From: Caldilineaceae bacterium
GTDB taxonomy: Bacteria; Chloroflexota; Anaerolineae; Caldilineales; Caldilineaceae
Direction: 5' to 3'
DNA length: 64,000 nt
NCBI GenBank assembly: GCA_011523365.1
Contig: WTGY01000113.1
Span: 51,434 to 115,433 of the forward strand
The number at the start of each line of letters is the position of its first letter. Positions within the stretch are counted from its first letter, which is position 1. Below the pieces are notes generated by a model. The model did no database searches and was not told where the DNA came from. It was given only the letters and a program-made list of their open reading frames with translations. Made by a program: the position numbers and the translations under genes. Shown piece by piece: positions 42,027-50,658 of the stretch.

Positions 42027-42636
42027 TGCGCAACTCCTTGATTAGATCGGAGATTTCATGGGCGGCCGGGCTGTTCGGCGCGTACTCCTGGATGCTCTGG
42101 GCCTGGAGCATGGACTCGGCAAAGGCAACCCGCTGCGTAATTTCGGTTTTGAGGGCCGGCAGGGGCAGGTCGAGCATGCGCATCTCCCGCCCCAGGATGG
42201 TGCCGGCGATTTTGCGGGAGATGACGAAGTAGGCGCGCAGGTCGGGACGGTATATGCGCGCCTCTTCTACCTGTCCGACGGTGCGGTCGGATGCCCAGGC
42301 CGACAGGGCGGAGGGCTCGATGGGGATGACGGCCAGGTCGGCGGCGATGAGGCAGGAGCGGGTGACGGCGTCGTCGCGGGGTGTCCCGTCGATGACGATC
42401 CAGTCGTAGATGTCCCTTTGCCGGTCCACCTCTTTGTGCAGGTTTTTGCGCGGCACGGCGAAGACGGAGAAGGGTTGATCCTCACGCAGGGAGGACCAGG
42501 CGTTGGCGGAGGCCTGCTGGTCGGCGTCGATGAGCAGGACGCGTTCGCCGGCCTGGGCGAGGCCGTAGGCCACGTTGAGCGACAGGGTGGTCTTGCCCGT
42601 GCCGCCTTTCTGGTTGAGGAATGCCAGTACGGTCAT
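42019..42636 (-). CDS. parA: ParA-family partition ATPase
   Basis: A 205-residue ATPase with the deviant Walker A KGGTGKTT (residues 9-16: LNQKGGTGKTTLSLN), the A' motif VLLIDADQQASA and the Walker B segment YDWIVIDGTP. It lacks an N-terminal HTH, so it belongs to the short type Ib ParA group found on plasmids and integrative elements, which segregate DNA with an RHH protein. ATG 42636. The RHH gene overlaps its end. Together with the replicon at 52-56.6 kb it points to a plasmid ancestry of this part of the window. Confidence 0.9.
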   Translation of the reverse strand: MTVLAFLNQKGGTGKTTLSLNVAYGLAQAGERVLLIDADQQASANAWSSLREDQPFSVFAVPRKNLHKEVDRQRDIYDWIVIDGTPRDDAVTRSCLIAADLAVIPIEPSALSAWASDRTVGQVEEARIYRPDLRAYFVISRKIAGTILGREMRMLDLPLPALKTEITQRVAFAESMLQAQSIQEYAPNSPAAHEISDLIKELRNV

Positions 42637-42658
42637 TGCCGGATGCCTGCGGGGATGT

Positions 42659-42716
42659 CAATGTTATCATTGTAGCAGTAGTTGATATATGTGCATATAC
42701 ATCGATGTTAACATTG
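42659..42716. promoter_or_regulatory. paired operator/centromere-like palindromes upstream of parA
   Basis: CAATGTTATCATTG (42659-42672) and CGATGTTAACATTG (42703-42716) are two near-perfect 14-bp palindromes with the same core, 44 bp apart (about four helical turns). The AT-rich dyad TATATGTGCATATA lies between. Well placed for the RHH protein. Confidence 0.6.
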
Positions 42717-42965
42717 CCAGTGACCGTTTGAGGCTCTGCTCGCGGTGAGGCGGGCCGTCCGGTTGCGGCAACCATCTTGGCGGTTCTTGTGTAATATAGA
42801 AGACGGAGCCCAGAACGCCTCAGAGCGGCCCGGCGGAGCCGAATTCAGGTTGAAAACGGCGATGTTGGCAGCTTTTGGGGCTGGGATTGGGGTTTGCCAA
42901 GGCGGGGCGCCAAAACATGCCGCTGGCGAAGACCGGCAATAGACTGAGCGGCAGGGCGCGCAGGG

Positions 42966-43730
42966 TCAGAGTGGAATAACCGCTCTCAACAGGCTGCTGA
43001 GAAACTGGCGGGCGTTCAAATCGTCGGAGGGCTCGCTGTAGACTGTGTGGCTTGAGGGGGTTGCGGGTTGCGGACGTTGCGACATCAGGAAGCAGGCTGC
43101 GTTGTACTTTCTTTCGAGAACCAACTTTCTGCAGAACAGTTCGTACCGTTTGGCATAGGAAGCGTCATGGAATTCGCTAAACACCGCGAAGTGCGGTTGC
43201 GGGTTGCGGACGGGTCTTTGGGACTTCTCATCGTCCTCCAACAGAAACAGATAACCGAGCCATGGTTGCGGGGAATGGAGGAACGCGCTTTCCCGGAAGG
43301 CGGTCCAAAGGTCTGTCGCGCTGCCGATCGCCTCTTCGGTTCTGTTGTTGAAATTGTTTCCAAATGAGGGGCCGACCTGGGCCTTGAGCTCCATCGCTGC
43401 GAGCAGATGCCCTTCGCGCACGACCAGAAGATCCCACTGTTTGGTGGGCCGGAAGAAACCGGGCAACTCCAACTTTCCCGTTTTGTGCAGTTCGCAGTTT
43501 GAGAAGATGTCGCCGGGCGGCACTCCGTGGTCGATCATGAGGGTGACTATGGCAGCCTGCAGCTCGTCCAGATGTCTTCCTCCCCTGACATTCTGCGCCT
43601 GTCCCTCTCCTCCACGTGCACTGGCGGCCTGCTTATCTCTCTGCACCCAAAAGTAGCGGATCGCGTCGGCAAAAATGGCGGGCGGGACGCTAAAGGGAGC
43701 GGGGGTTGGCGACACACAGCCCTCCGTCAC
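42966..43730 (-). CDS. XhoI/PaeR7I-like type II restriction endonuclease
   Basis: A 254-residue protein closely following the PaeR7I family pattern: RHLDELQAAIVTLMIDHGVP near residue 53, PTKQWDLLVVREGHLLAAME and LKAQVGPSFGNNFNNRTEEA (the D-x(n)-E-x-K core: Asp in KQWD, then MELK), followed by IGSATDLWTAFRESAF and PWLGYLFLLEDDEKS. Members of this family cut CTCGAG; that specificity is predicted here by family only. The GTG start at 43730 overlaps the TGA of the methylase gene (GTGA), so the pair is co-translated, methylase first. Confidence 0.85.
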   Translation of the reverse strand: MTEGCVSPTPAPFSVPPAIFADAIRYFWVQRDKQAASARGGEGQAQNVRGGRHLDELQAAIVTLMIDHGVPPGDIFSNCELHKTGKLELPGFFRPTKQWDLLVVREGHLLAAMELKAQVGPSFGNNFNNRTEEAIGSATDLWTAFRESAFLHSPQPWLGYLFLLEDDEKSQRPVRNPQPHFAVFSEFHDASYAKRYELFCRKLVLERKYNAACFLMSQRPQPATPSSHTVYSEPSDDLNARQFLSSLLRAVIPL

Positions 43731-44740
43731 ACACCCAGATGCATCTGGGACCGTTGCCGTTCAGCGAGGGCAGAAAGAGCCATGTCGTAGTAGGATGGTT
43801 CCACCTCGATACCGATGCTGTTCCTTCCCAGCCCGGCTGCGGCGACGCAGCTTGTTCCGGTCCCCATGAATGGGTCCAGAACCGTATCGCCCACGAAAGA
43901 GAACATTCGTATCAGTCTTGCGGCGAGTTTGTGTGGAAAGGGGGCCGGGTGTTTTCTGGTGGATGCGCCTCCGAGTGTCCAGATCTGCTGGAAGTACTGG
44001 CGGTGCAGATTTTCCGGGATGACTGACATGATTCTGGCAGGGAGGGATGGTTTACGATAGCCGCCCGGCTTTCGTTGGAAGAGGATGTATTCGATGTCGT
44101 TCTTGATCACTGCGTTTGGCTCGTAGGGTTTTCCGAGAAAACTCGAGCCATTGGCCACTTCCATGGTTGCGTTGGCGATCTTATGCCAGATGATTGGCGC
44201 CAGGTTGTCATATCCCAGGGTGCGGCAACGTTCCTGGATACTTGCATGCAGGGGAACAACGAGATGGCGTCCGACCTTGCGCCGGGCGAGGCAGACATCG
44301 CCGACGACGATGATCAGGCGTCCTCCCGGCACCAGCGTTGTGTAGACGCCTTTCCAGACGGTGTCGATGGCGTCCAGGAAGGCGTCGTAGTCTGCAACGT
44401 GTCCCAGTTGGTCAGGATGTCGCTCATACTGCTTGAGCGTCCAGTAGGGAGGGGACGTGATGGCAAGATGGACAGAGTTCGGCGGTAGTCCGGTTACGAT
44501 TTCTCTGGAATCGCCCAACAGAAGGCGGTGTGTGGTCGGAACTTGGTTGAGCAGCCGCTCGATTGCGGCGGTGGCGTCCGCATCCCTGGCTATGGCGGGA
44601 ATTGAACGCTGCGGATCACTGCGGGCCAGATCCATGAGGCGACCCGGGACGAGTTCTTCCAGGTTGTCACCAACGCTCCCGGGATCGCCGGAACTGATTA
44701 CGCGTTCACGCACGGGGCCCATCATTCCACTTTTTGACAA
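43727..44740 (-). CDS. type II DNA methyltransferase (beta class, SPPY)
   Basis: A 337-residue amino-methyltransferase. The catalytic motif IV ITSPPYWTLKQYERHPDQLG comes first, and the SAM-binding motif I LDPFMGTGTSCVAAAGLGRN is near the C-terminus, the beta-class order. PAPFPHKLAARLIRMFSFVG is motif X. It methylates adenine N6 or cytosine N4; with the XhoI-like partner downstream it is expected to protect the same site. The frame starts at TTG 44740; ATG codons at 44725 and 44722 are alternative starts, because no strong ribosome-binding site decides. Confidence 0.85.
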   Translation of the reverse strand: MSKSGMMGPVRERVISSGDPGSVGDNLEELVPGRLMDLARSDPQRSIPAIARDADATAAIERLLNQVPTTHRLLLGDSREIVTGLPPNSVHLAITSPPYWTLKQYERHPDQLGHVADYDAFLDAIDTVWKGVYTTLVPGGRLIIVVGDVCLARRKVGRHLVVPLHASIQERCRTLGYDNLAPIIWHKIANATMEVANGSSFLGKPYEPNAVIKNDIEYILFQRKPGGYRKPSLPARIMSVIPENLHRQYFQQIWTLGGASTRKHPAPFPHKLAARLIRMFSFVGDTVLDPFMGTGTSCVAAAGLGRNSIGIEVEPSYYDMALSALAERQRSQMHLGV

Positions 44741-44849
44741 GAGGACTGCCTAACTGCGCCTGATTATACCATGTTCGTCTTGCGTTCGGCCACGAAGTGG
44801 GTTGGGGGAGTTTCTTACCCTTTCATGGATGCAGAAGGGCTCCGGACCC

Positions 44850-44941
44850 GTTTTTTCCGCGGAGGACGCGGAGGGGCGCGGAGAACTGCTTTTTTGATTC
44901 GCGGCGGGCCAAGAAGGGCGCCCACAAGGGGCGCCCCTACC
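44850..44941 (+). repeat. dispersed 'cgcggag' repeat plus REP-like palindrome
   Basis: CCGCGGAGGACGCGGAGG and AACTGCTTTTTTGAT (44855-44897) belong to the family at 19736-19990. GGGCGCCCACAAGGGGCGCC (44918 on) is a hairpin unit also found at 51995-52023 and 58164-58190. The interval 44741-45041 has no gene. Confidence 0.7.
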
Positions 44942-45041
44942 GGATTGGCGGCAGGAGGGCGTCTGGGCCCGGCGCAAGTCGTGCAACGGGATTCCCGCCA
45001 GCAGCTCCGTTATGCTCCTGTCAGTGCGGCGGTCGTTGTAC

Positions 45042-46430
45042 TCAGATAACTGCCGGCGGCCTGTTGCCCGATTCAGCGATGGCCCTGCGCACGTCCACTC
45101 TACGCAGCAAAACAAGCCCAACGACAAAGAAGAGGATGATTGAAACGATGGCCGGCCGCAGGCTGCCGGTTATCTGGTTGACCAAGCCGAAGGCGAGCGG
45201 GCCCAGCCAGGAGGTTCCCCGTTCGCTGACTTCGTAGATGGAGAAGAATTCAGCCTCCTTGCCCGGCGGGATCATGTTGGCGAAGAGGCCGCGGCTGACC
45301 GCCTGCGTGCCCCCCATCACCAGGGCGATGCATGCTCCCAGAATCCAGAACTCCAGGAAGCGGCTCTCCCCTTGAAGACCCAGGTAGGCGTAGACCACAA
45401 CCACCGTCCAGACGGCCAGCCCTATGATCAGCGCCTTCTTGGCCCCGATACGGGTCGCTACTCTGCCGAAGAGGAGCGCGCCCGCGAAGGCAACGAACTG
45501 CATCATCAGGATGACCTGGGTCAGCATACCCTTCTCGATCGCCAGTCCTCCCTGAGAAAGCGGGGCGGCGGCAAAGACGGCGGCAACGGCAAAGACGGTC
45601 TGGATGCCATCGTTATAGAGCAGGTAGGCGATCAGGAAACGTATGGTATGGGGATATTTCGCGGCCTCTTTGCCCGTAGCCCACAGCTGTTTGAGGCCGG
45701 TTGACAGGTAGGTCTCGCCGGCGGGCAGGGCCCGGGTTACGCCGCGCGAACGCAACATTTTCCAGGTGACGAAGGACCAGGCGAACCACCACAGTCCGCC
45801 CTAAAACAGGTTGATGCGCACAGCCAGAGCGGTGTCGACGCCGATGGCGTCCCGCGCCAGGTAGAAGACCAGGTTGAGCGCCAGCAGGAGGCCGCCCCCC
45901 AGGTAGCCCAGCGCCCAGCCCACCGACGAGACGCGGTCGCGGTCCTCCGGTGCGGCGATGTCCGGCAGGAAGGCGTTGTAGAAGACGATCGCCGCGCCGA
46001 AGGAGAGGTTGGCGACGATAAAGAGCAGCCCGCCCAGCCACCATGTCTCGGCCGTAACGAAGAACATGAACATTGTGGCGACCGAGCCGGCGACGGCGAA
46101 GATCTGCATCAGTTTTTTGCGAAGATTGGAGTAGTCCGCAATGGCGCCAAGAATTGGGAGGAAGAGCACCTGCAGGATGACGGAGAAGGAGATGCAGTAG
46201 GGAAGAAAGGAGTCGGGCGCCACAGGAATGCCGAAGAAACGGGCCAGTTCATCGGGGCCGGCCGCGGCGCGGGCGAGGTTGGAGATGTAGGGGCCGAGAA
46301 AGACGGTGGCGACCGTTGTCCCAAAGGCCGAGTTGGCCCAGTCATAGAAGTACCAGCCGATCTGCTCGCGGCGGTTGCCTGGCCCTGGTTTGGGCGCGGG
46401 CGTTGCGTCAGCTGTCAGTTCCTGGGGCAT
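45042..46430 (-). pseudogene. Atg22/UMF1-like MFS transporter with one in-frame TAG
   Basis: A 463-codon frame with twelve expected membrane helices. The N-terminal part has YFYDWANSAFGTTVATVFLG and LPILGAIADYSNLRKK; the later part has FGRVATRIGAKKALIIGLAV and GGTQAVSRGLFANMIPPGKE, all typical of the Atg22-like branch of the major facilitator family, often amino-acid or solute effluxers. After VRINLF a TAG (45801-45803) interrupts the frame, which then continues without shift as GGLWWFAWSFVTWKMLR. There is no frameshift and no credible restart before residue 224. One nonsense change, sequencing error or a split protein are the options; I favour a recent pseudogene. Confidence 0.75.
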
Positions 46431-46525
46431 CGTGCGCTCCTGGTCTTGGCGTGATCAGGGAATAAAGGAAAGGGCCGTGTTACGAGTTGATGGGGATGGG
46501 CATGGATTCGTCCGCCGTTCGTTGC

Positions 46526-47293
46526 TCACGGCTCAAGCGCGAAGGTCGCTTTCAGCATAATCGCTACTTCGACTTTGGACGGGGCGTTGACCAGAGATCC
46601 TGCGCTGCCCAGCGTTGTGTAGGCTGTGTAGCCGCCGGAGGTTCTCTGCCCGTTGAAGGCGATGCAGCCACCGGCCGGCCGGGCTGCGCTGGACGGTGAG
46701 ACGTCCTCGGAGACTGCAATGACACGACCGAGCGACATCTCCAGCAGTTCCGCCATCTGCAGCGCGCGCTGGCGCGCGTCGTTGAGGGCGTTTTTCATTG
46801 CCTCCTTTTCCAGCGTTGCGCAGTCCTCGACCAGGAAAACGATGCCTGCCCCCTGGATGGCTGGACCGCGTCGCGCTTTCATTTCATCCAGGAGCGTCTG
46901 CAGCAGCGTACGCAGGTTGTCCAGTTCAGAGTAGGAAAAGGTTACTGCGCCGCCGTAGCTTGACGGCCCATAGGAATAGCTACGACTGAGAAAGTTGACC
47001 TCAATCAGATCCTCGTCAACGCCCTTTTCGGCGAGCAAATCCCGCACATATTCCAGGTCGGCCGGATCGATAATGAACATTTCAGGTCCGCCGGGACCAT
47101 AGGTGGGCTCCTCGCCGATATGCAGGGTGACACGTACGCTGTCCGGAGCGGCGGCGGCGGTTCCATAGCCCAATACGGTGATGCCGGTTGCGGGCTCAGG
47201 CAGTGCCACCTGGGCCGGCGGCGCGGCGCGACTCGCGGCCGGGACCAGAAGGAATGTTGCGACACACAGGAGGCCAAGCAGGATGTTTTTCAT
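46526..47293 (-). CDS. exported SIMPL-domain (DUF541) protein
   Basis: A 255-residue protein with ATG 47293 after AAAGGAG and a signal peptide (ILLGLLCVATFLLVPAASRA). The mature part starts ITVLGYGTAAAAPDSVRVTL, the SIMPL signature, and continues through GVDEDLIEVNFLSRSYSYGP to the helical MKNALNDARQRALQMAELLE and LGRVIAVSEDVSPSS. SIMPL proteins form beta-rich oligomers outside the membrane; their function is unclear. A broken relative lies at 61270-61948. Confidence 0.85.
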   Translation of the reverse strand: MKNILLGLLCVATFLLVPAASRAAPPAQVALPEPATGITVLGYGTAAAAPDSVRVTLHIGEEPTYGPGGPEMFIIDPADLEYVRDLLAEKGVDEDLIEVNFLSRSYSYGPSSYGGAVTFSYSELDNLRTLLQTLLDEMKARRGPAIQGAGIVFLVEDCATLEKEAMKNALNDARQRALQMAELLEMSLGRVIAVSEDVSPSSAARPAGGCIAFNGQRTSGGYTAYTTLGSAGSLVNAPSKVEVAIMLKATFALEP

Positions 47294-47486
47294 CGAAATC
47301 TCCTTTCGTCAATCTTTTGGGCTGTACGCGGAGGGTGGATCGAGTCACTGTCCGAGGCGCCGGCACTTGACAGGGCGTGCCGCTGCGTTTCAGATGGGCG
47401 AACTCGTTGCATCGACCTTTTTTGCGCACGGTTGTCTGGCCTGGCTGCTCTCCGGTCCACGACAAGGTGACAGGCGCTGAGAGAGT

Positions 47487-47520
47487 CGGGTAAACGCTTG
47501 CGCGCACGGCGGGCCGGTCA
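47487..47520. repeat. bipartite intergenic repeat, copy c
   Basis: Core GGGTAAACGCTTGCGCGCAC followed by GGCGGGCCGGTCAG, with left block CTCCGGTCCACGACAAGG. It is 194 bp upstream of the SIMPL gene start. The gap 47294-47565 has nothing else. Confidence 0.5.
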
Positions 47521-47565
47521 GGTTGTCGTCTGTCCATATCGTGCGGCTGGCCCAGTTGGGCGCGG

Positions 47566-48306
47566 TCATGGGGGGCTGACTGCTTCGAGCGTTTCTTCAA
47601 TTGTGGCGGCCAGGTCGTCATTGCCGGCCGCCTGCGCCAACTCCAGTGCGGTCTCCAAGTCGGTGATGGCCTCCGCGTACCGGCCAAGGTCGGCGTAGGC
47701 GGCGCCCCGTTTATGGTAGGCATTGGCATAGTCGGGCTGCAGGCGGATTGCCTCATTGTAGTCGGAGACGGCCTCCGCGTACCGGCCGAGGCCGGCGTAA
47801 GCAAGACCCCGATTGAAGTAGGCCACGGCAAAATCGGGCTGCAGACGGATTGCCTCATCGTAGTCGGAGACGGCCTTCTCATGCCGGCCGAGAGCGGCGT
47901 GGGAAGTGCCTCGATTGTTGTAGGCGTCGGCAAAATCGGGCTGCAGCCGGATCCCCTCATCGTAATCGACGATGGCTCTCTCGTTCTGGCCAAGGAATCC
48001 GTAGGCATTGCCCCGATTGATGTAGGCCCAGGCAAGATCGGGCTGCAGCCGGATCGCCTCGTCGTAGTCGGCAATCGCCTGCTCGTACCGGCCAAGGCCG
48101 ATGTAAGCAGAACCCCGATTGTTGTAGGCATCGGCAAGGTCGGGTTGCAGGCGGATTGCCTTGTCGAAGGCGTCGATGGCCTTCTCGTACCGGCCATGTT
48201 CGACGTGAGCAAAGCCTCGTTCAAGGTGAGAGTGAGCGCTGCACGCGCTGAGGGCGACCGTTGCAAGAGCGAGCACGATGACCAAACGTCGATGAATCAT
48301 TGTCAT
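47566..48306 (-). CDS. TPR-repeat lipoprotein
   Basis: ATG 48306 (after GGGAGCGCAAGG) begins MTMIHRRLVIVLALATVALS with lipobox Cys next to SAC. The mature protein is six 34-residue TPRs of consensus AYxNRGxAYxxLGRYExAIA followed by DYDEAIRLQPD, ending with a helical cap (ALELAQAAGNDDLAATIEE). TPR lipoproteins act as scaffolds on the outer membrane face. The repeats are so similar to each other and to those at 57267-58064 that recombination among them is likely. The stretch 48307-48626 is noncoding apart from repeat copy d. Confidence 0.85.
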   Translation of the reverse strand: MTMIHRRLVIVLALATVALSACSAHSHLERGFAHVEHGRYEKAIDAFDKAIRLQPDLADAYNNRGSAYIGLGRYEQAIADYDEAIRLQPDLAWAYINRGNAYGFLGQNERAIVDYDEGIRLQPDFADAYNNRGTSHAALGRHEKAVSDYDEAIRLQPDFAVAYFNRGLAYAGLGRYAEAVSDYNEAIRLQPDYANAYHKRGAAYADLGRYAEAITDLETALELAQAAGNDDLAATIEETLEAVSPP

Positions 48307-48441
48307 CCTTGCGCTCCCAACTTTCCAGGACGCCGGCGAGAAGCTACGACTTGAAATCATGGTTTACCTCTTCAGGAGAGGTCCTAGCTGTCCTCCGTTC
48401 CACAGGGTCGGGACATCGTTCAAACCTGACGATTTTTTACC

Positions 48442-48475
48442 CGGGTAGACGCATACGCGCACAGAGGACTCGCCA
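48442..48475. repeat. bipartite intergenic repeat, copy d
   Basis: Core CGGGTAGACGCATACGCGCA followed by CAGAGGACTCGCCAGG; left block GTCCTCCGTTCCACAGGGTC at 48391-48410. It lies 136 bp upstream of the TPR lipoprotein start. Confidence 0.45.
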
Positions 48476-48626
48476 GGGGGAGGAAGTAGAACAGGATATG
48501 TCTGTGTTGCGTGGTGTTCTGGCCTTGCACCAGCGCGGCAGTTCGCTCCATTGATACATCTTCGCTTGTGGTCCAGTTTTTGGGGCCACGCGCAAACCAG
48601 TGCCTCTTTCGTCTCAATCCGGCCGT

Positions 48627-49010
48627 CTATTCTTCATCACCCCAATCGAAAGGAAGCTGAGCCGCGTCGCGCCGCTGACGCTTTGGGCGGCGGGCGGGCC
48701 GCCTAGCGCCGTCATTCTTGCTGTAGCTGTCATGGCAGCGCTTGAATCCTTCCAGGAACCCCGCTTCCCGACCTTTCTCATATCCGCGGGCGAACTCTAT
48801 GTATTCTTTTTCCAAGCAGCCGGCATCGTATCCTCGAGCATAGGCATCCTTCCTCTCCTGTTCGTTTTTGCGAACGAAGGCTTCATCACCTTGAGCAAGA
48901 ATTTCCTCTCTTCCCTTTATGCGCCCTTCCTCAAACCCTACCTGCTTGCCTTCCGCATGTCCCTTCTCATAGCCGCGGGCGTACTCCGGGTGCCTCGTCT
49001 GTTTCATCAT
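48627..49010 (-). CDS. GY-x-KG repeat protein (Yae1-like pattern)
   Basis: A 127-residue charged protein with a recurring motif: YARGYEKGHAEGKQVGFEEG, then GRIKGREEILAQG, AYARGYDAG, and FARGYEKGREAGFLEGFKRC. The Gly-x-x-x-Gly spacing resembles the deca-GX3 repeats of Yae1-type proteins, which form short helical interaction modules. The tail is basic (RRPARRPKRQRR) then acidic. No catalytic motif. Its start has ATG-ATG after CAGGG. No obvious operon partner. Confidence 0.6.
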   Translation of the reverse strand: MMKQTRHPEYARGYEKGHAEGKQVGFEEGRIKGREEILAQGDEAFVRKNEQERKDAYARGYDAGCLEKEYIEFARGYEKGREAGFLEGFKRCHDSYSKNDGARRPARRPKRQRRDAAQLPFDWGDEE

Positions 49011-49170
49011 ACGTCTGCCCTGTACAAGAATATCACCCGCTTTGCGCGTAGAGTTCAGCCATCGCCGACTGCGCGTGGCAGCCAGCCGGCTACGCCGCCG
49101 CGATCTATCTGGTGCCGCCAGCGTCTCCGCTCCCCTCTTTTGATTCCGCAGTTGGCCCAGCTGGGGGTGA

Positions 49171-50199
49171 TCACGGGGTGATGTCCTGCGGCGGGCATTC
49201 TATGGTTACATGTATGCTGACGATCCCGAATTGCCGCCACGCTCCGCGTCGATAACGCGGCCTGCTTCTGAGGTTGCCTTTCACACTTGATGACGGCTGC
49301 ATGCGAAAGGCGTCCCAACGGCGAACCTCCTTGTGGCCGTCGTTGTGGGACTCTTCAATCCACGCTTCCTTAGCGCGTAGCAAGGCGTCCAGGAAATCTG
49401 CGGAGTTCGGCGGATCCAGAGTGATCGGAAGGGGGGCTCCCTGACCTTCCCGGTGCGTCTGGTTCGCTGAAGGCGTGTTCGTCTGTCGATCTGACACGGG
49501 CGCGGAACCCCCATCAAGGGTCCTGTTTAGGGCATGGACGCGCCGTGACAAGAATTGCTTAACCAACTCCGGGTCGGTCTTAAACCCGCAAAGGCGCTCA
49601 GTGGTCTCCGTGAGTAAGTCAATCAGAATATCATCGGGGGTTTCGACGATATGATTCCAGGCTTCGATGATCGTTTTGTTGGTAATCTCTACTCGTTGCC
49701 GCGATTGCAGAAGATTCTCGGCGTCGGTGACCGCCTGGCCGCTGGTCACCTTGTCCCGGGAGAGGTACTCCATAAACCGTTGTTCAACGACGGCAGGTTT
49801 TTGGGATTCGAGGTCGATAGTCAAGAAGCGTCTCTGCTCCCAATTTCCCTGCCGCAGGGGCAGGTAGAGCCACCAGGTCTGTCCGTTGGTCAGCGCAGCC
49901 AGCTTTACTCCCTCCTGAAAACAGTATTCCAGCAGTTGCTGCTGATGGCTCTCCAGGTTTTCGCCGGGCCGCTTGACCTCTATGAATGCTGCATTGGGTG
50001 TGCGCGGTTGGAGCGCAAAGTCTACGCGGCGGTATTCAACTGTGTACTCCGGTACTACCTCGGAAATGTCGAAGGTGTTCCATCCGGCAAGGTATAGCAG
50101 CTTCAGGACCACTCCCTGTTTGGTGGCGGCTTCGTCCGGGTCACGTAACAGTACAGCGCTCCTGATTTGCTCAACCGCCTGGGCAATCGTCTCGGTCAT
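49171..50199 (-). CDS. stand-alone HsdR N-terminal-type nuclease
   Basis: A 342-residue protein with ATG 50199 after CCAGGAGA. Residues 20-150 match the type I restriction HsdR N-terminal (PD-(D/E)XK) domain: GVVLKLLYLAGWNTFDISEV, VDFALQPRTPNAAFIEVKRP (Asp-Glu-x-Lys) and LAALTNGQTWWLYLP. No helicase motor follows, in contrast to real HsdR; the second half is helical, then a 40-residue low-complexity linker and a C-terminus (WDAFRMQPSSSVKGNLRSRP) reminiscent of DNA-binding tails. No methylase or specificity gene is adjacent. Possible solitary defence nuclease. Confidence 0.7.
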   Translation of the reverse strand: MTETIAQAVEQIRSAVLLRDPDEAATKQGVVLKLLYLAGWNTFDISEVVPEYTVEYRRVDFALQPRTPNAAFIEVKRPGENLESHQQQLLEYCFQEGVKLAALTNGQTWWLYLPLRQGNWEQRRFLTIDLESQKPAVVEQRFMEYLSRDKVTSGQAVTDAENLLQSRQRVEITNKTIIEAWNHIVETPDDILIDLLTETTERLCGFKTDPELVKQFLSRRVHALNRTLDGGSAPVSDRQTNTPSANQTHREGQGAPLPITLDPPNSADFLDALLRAKEAWIEESHNDGHKEVRRWDAFRMQPSSSVKGNLRSRPRYRRGAWRQFGIVSIHVTIECPPQDITP

Positions 50200-50285
50200 G
50201 CTCTCATTTCTCCTGGAACTACGTCCTCGGGACTTACCGGCATAGCTCGTTATCCTCCTCCCAACAGCCGTAGCCGCCCGGAATC

Positions 50286-50498
50286 TCAGCCGTCAATGCA
50301 CTGTTGAGGCAGGGGGTGGGGCCGGGTGAGAAGGACGGTAGGTTGACCGTCGGGGCATTTGAGCATGAGGCGGTCGGCATGGCAGTGGAGACAGACTTCG
50401 AGCCATTCGATGTTGTTTTCTTCGTTGATGCGCTCGGTGACCTGTATTTTCTGCCAGGTGTGGCCGTCGCGCGCATGATCCGGCTTTCTTTTTGTCAT
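50286..50498 (-). CDS. small CxxC protein
   Basis: A 70-residue protein, MTKRKPDHARDGHTWQKIQV, then WLEVCLHCHADRLMLKCPDG. The HxW start and Cys-x-x-Cys pair resemble the small protein at 512-805, suggesting a shared zinc-binding fold. No strong ribosome-binding site. In the gap to the next gene (50499-50658) a perfect hairpin ATCGGGG-AGG-CCCCGAT lies at 50566-50583, without a T run. Function unknown. Confidence 0.4.
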   Translation of the reverse strand: MTKRKPDHARDGHTWQKIQVTERINEENNIEWLEVCLHCHADRLMLKCPDGQPTVLLTRPHPLPQQCIDG

Positions 50499-50658
50499 GG
50501 CGTTATCGATCCCAGCCCAGGGCGTTTCTTCCCGGTCTCATCTTCCCCTACGCGGGGCATAGACTATCGGGGAGGCCCCGATCAGGTCCCGGATGCACGT
50601 TTGCGGCGCATAGAGGCTGCATTGATCTCTCTCCGCCACATATTTCCCCTTCGTGCGG

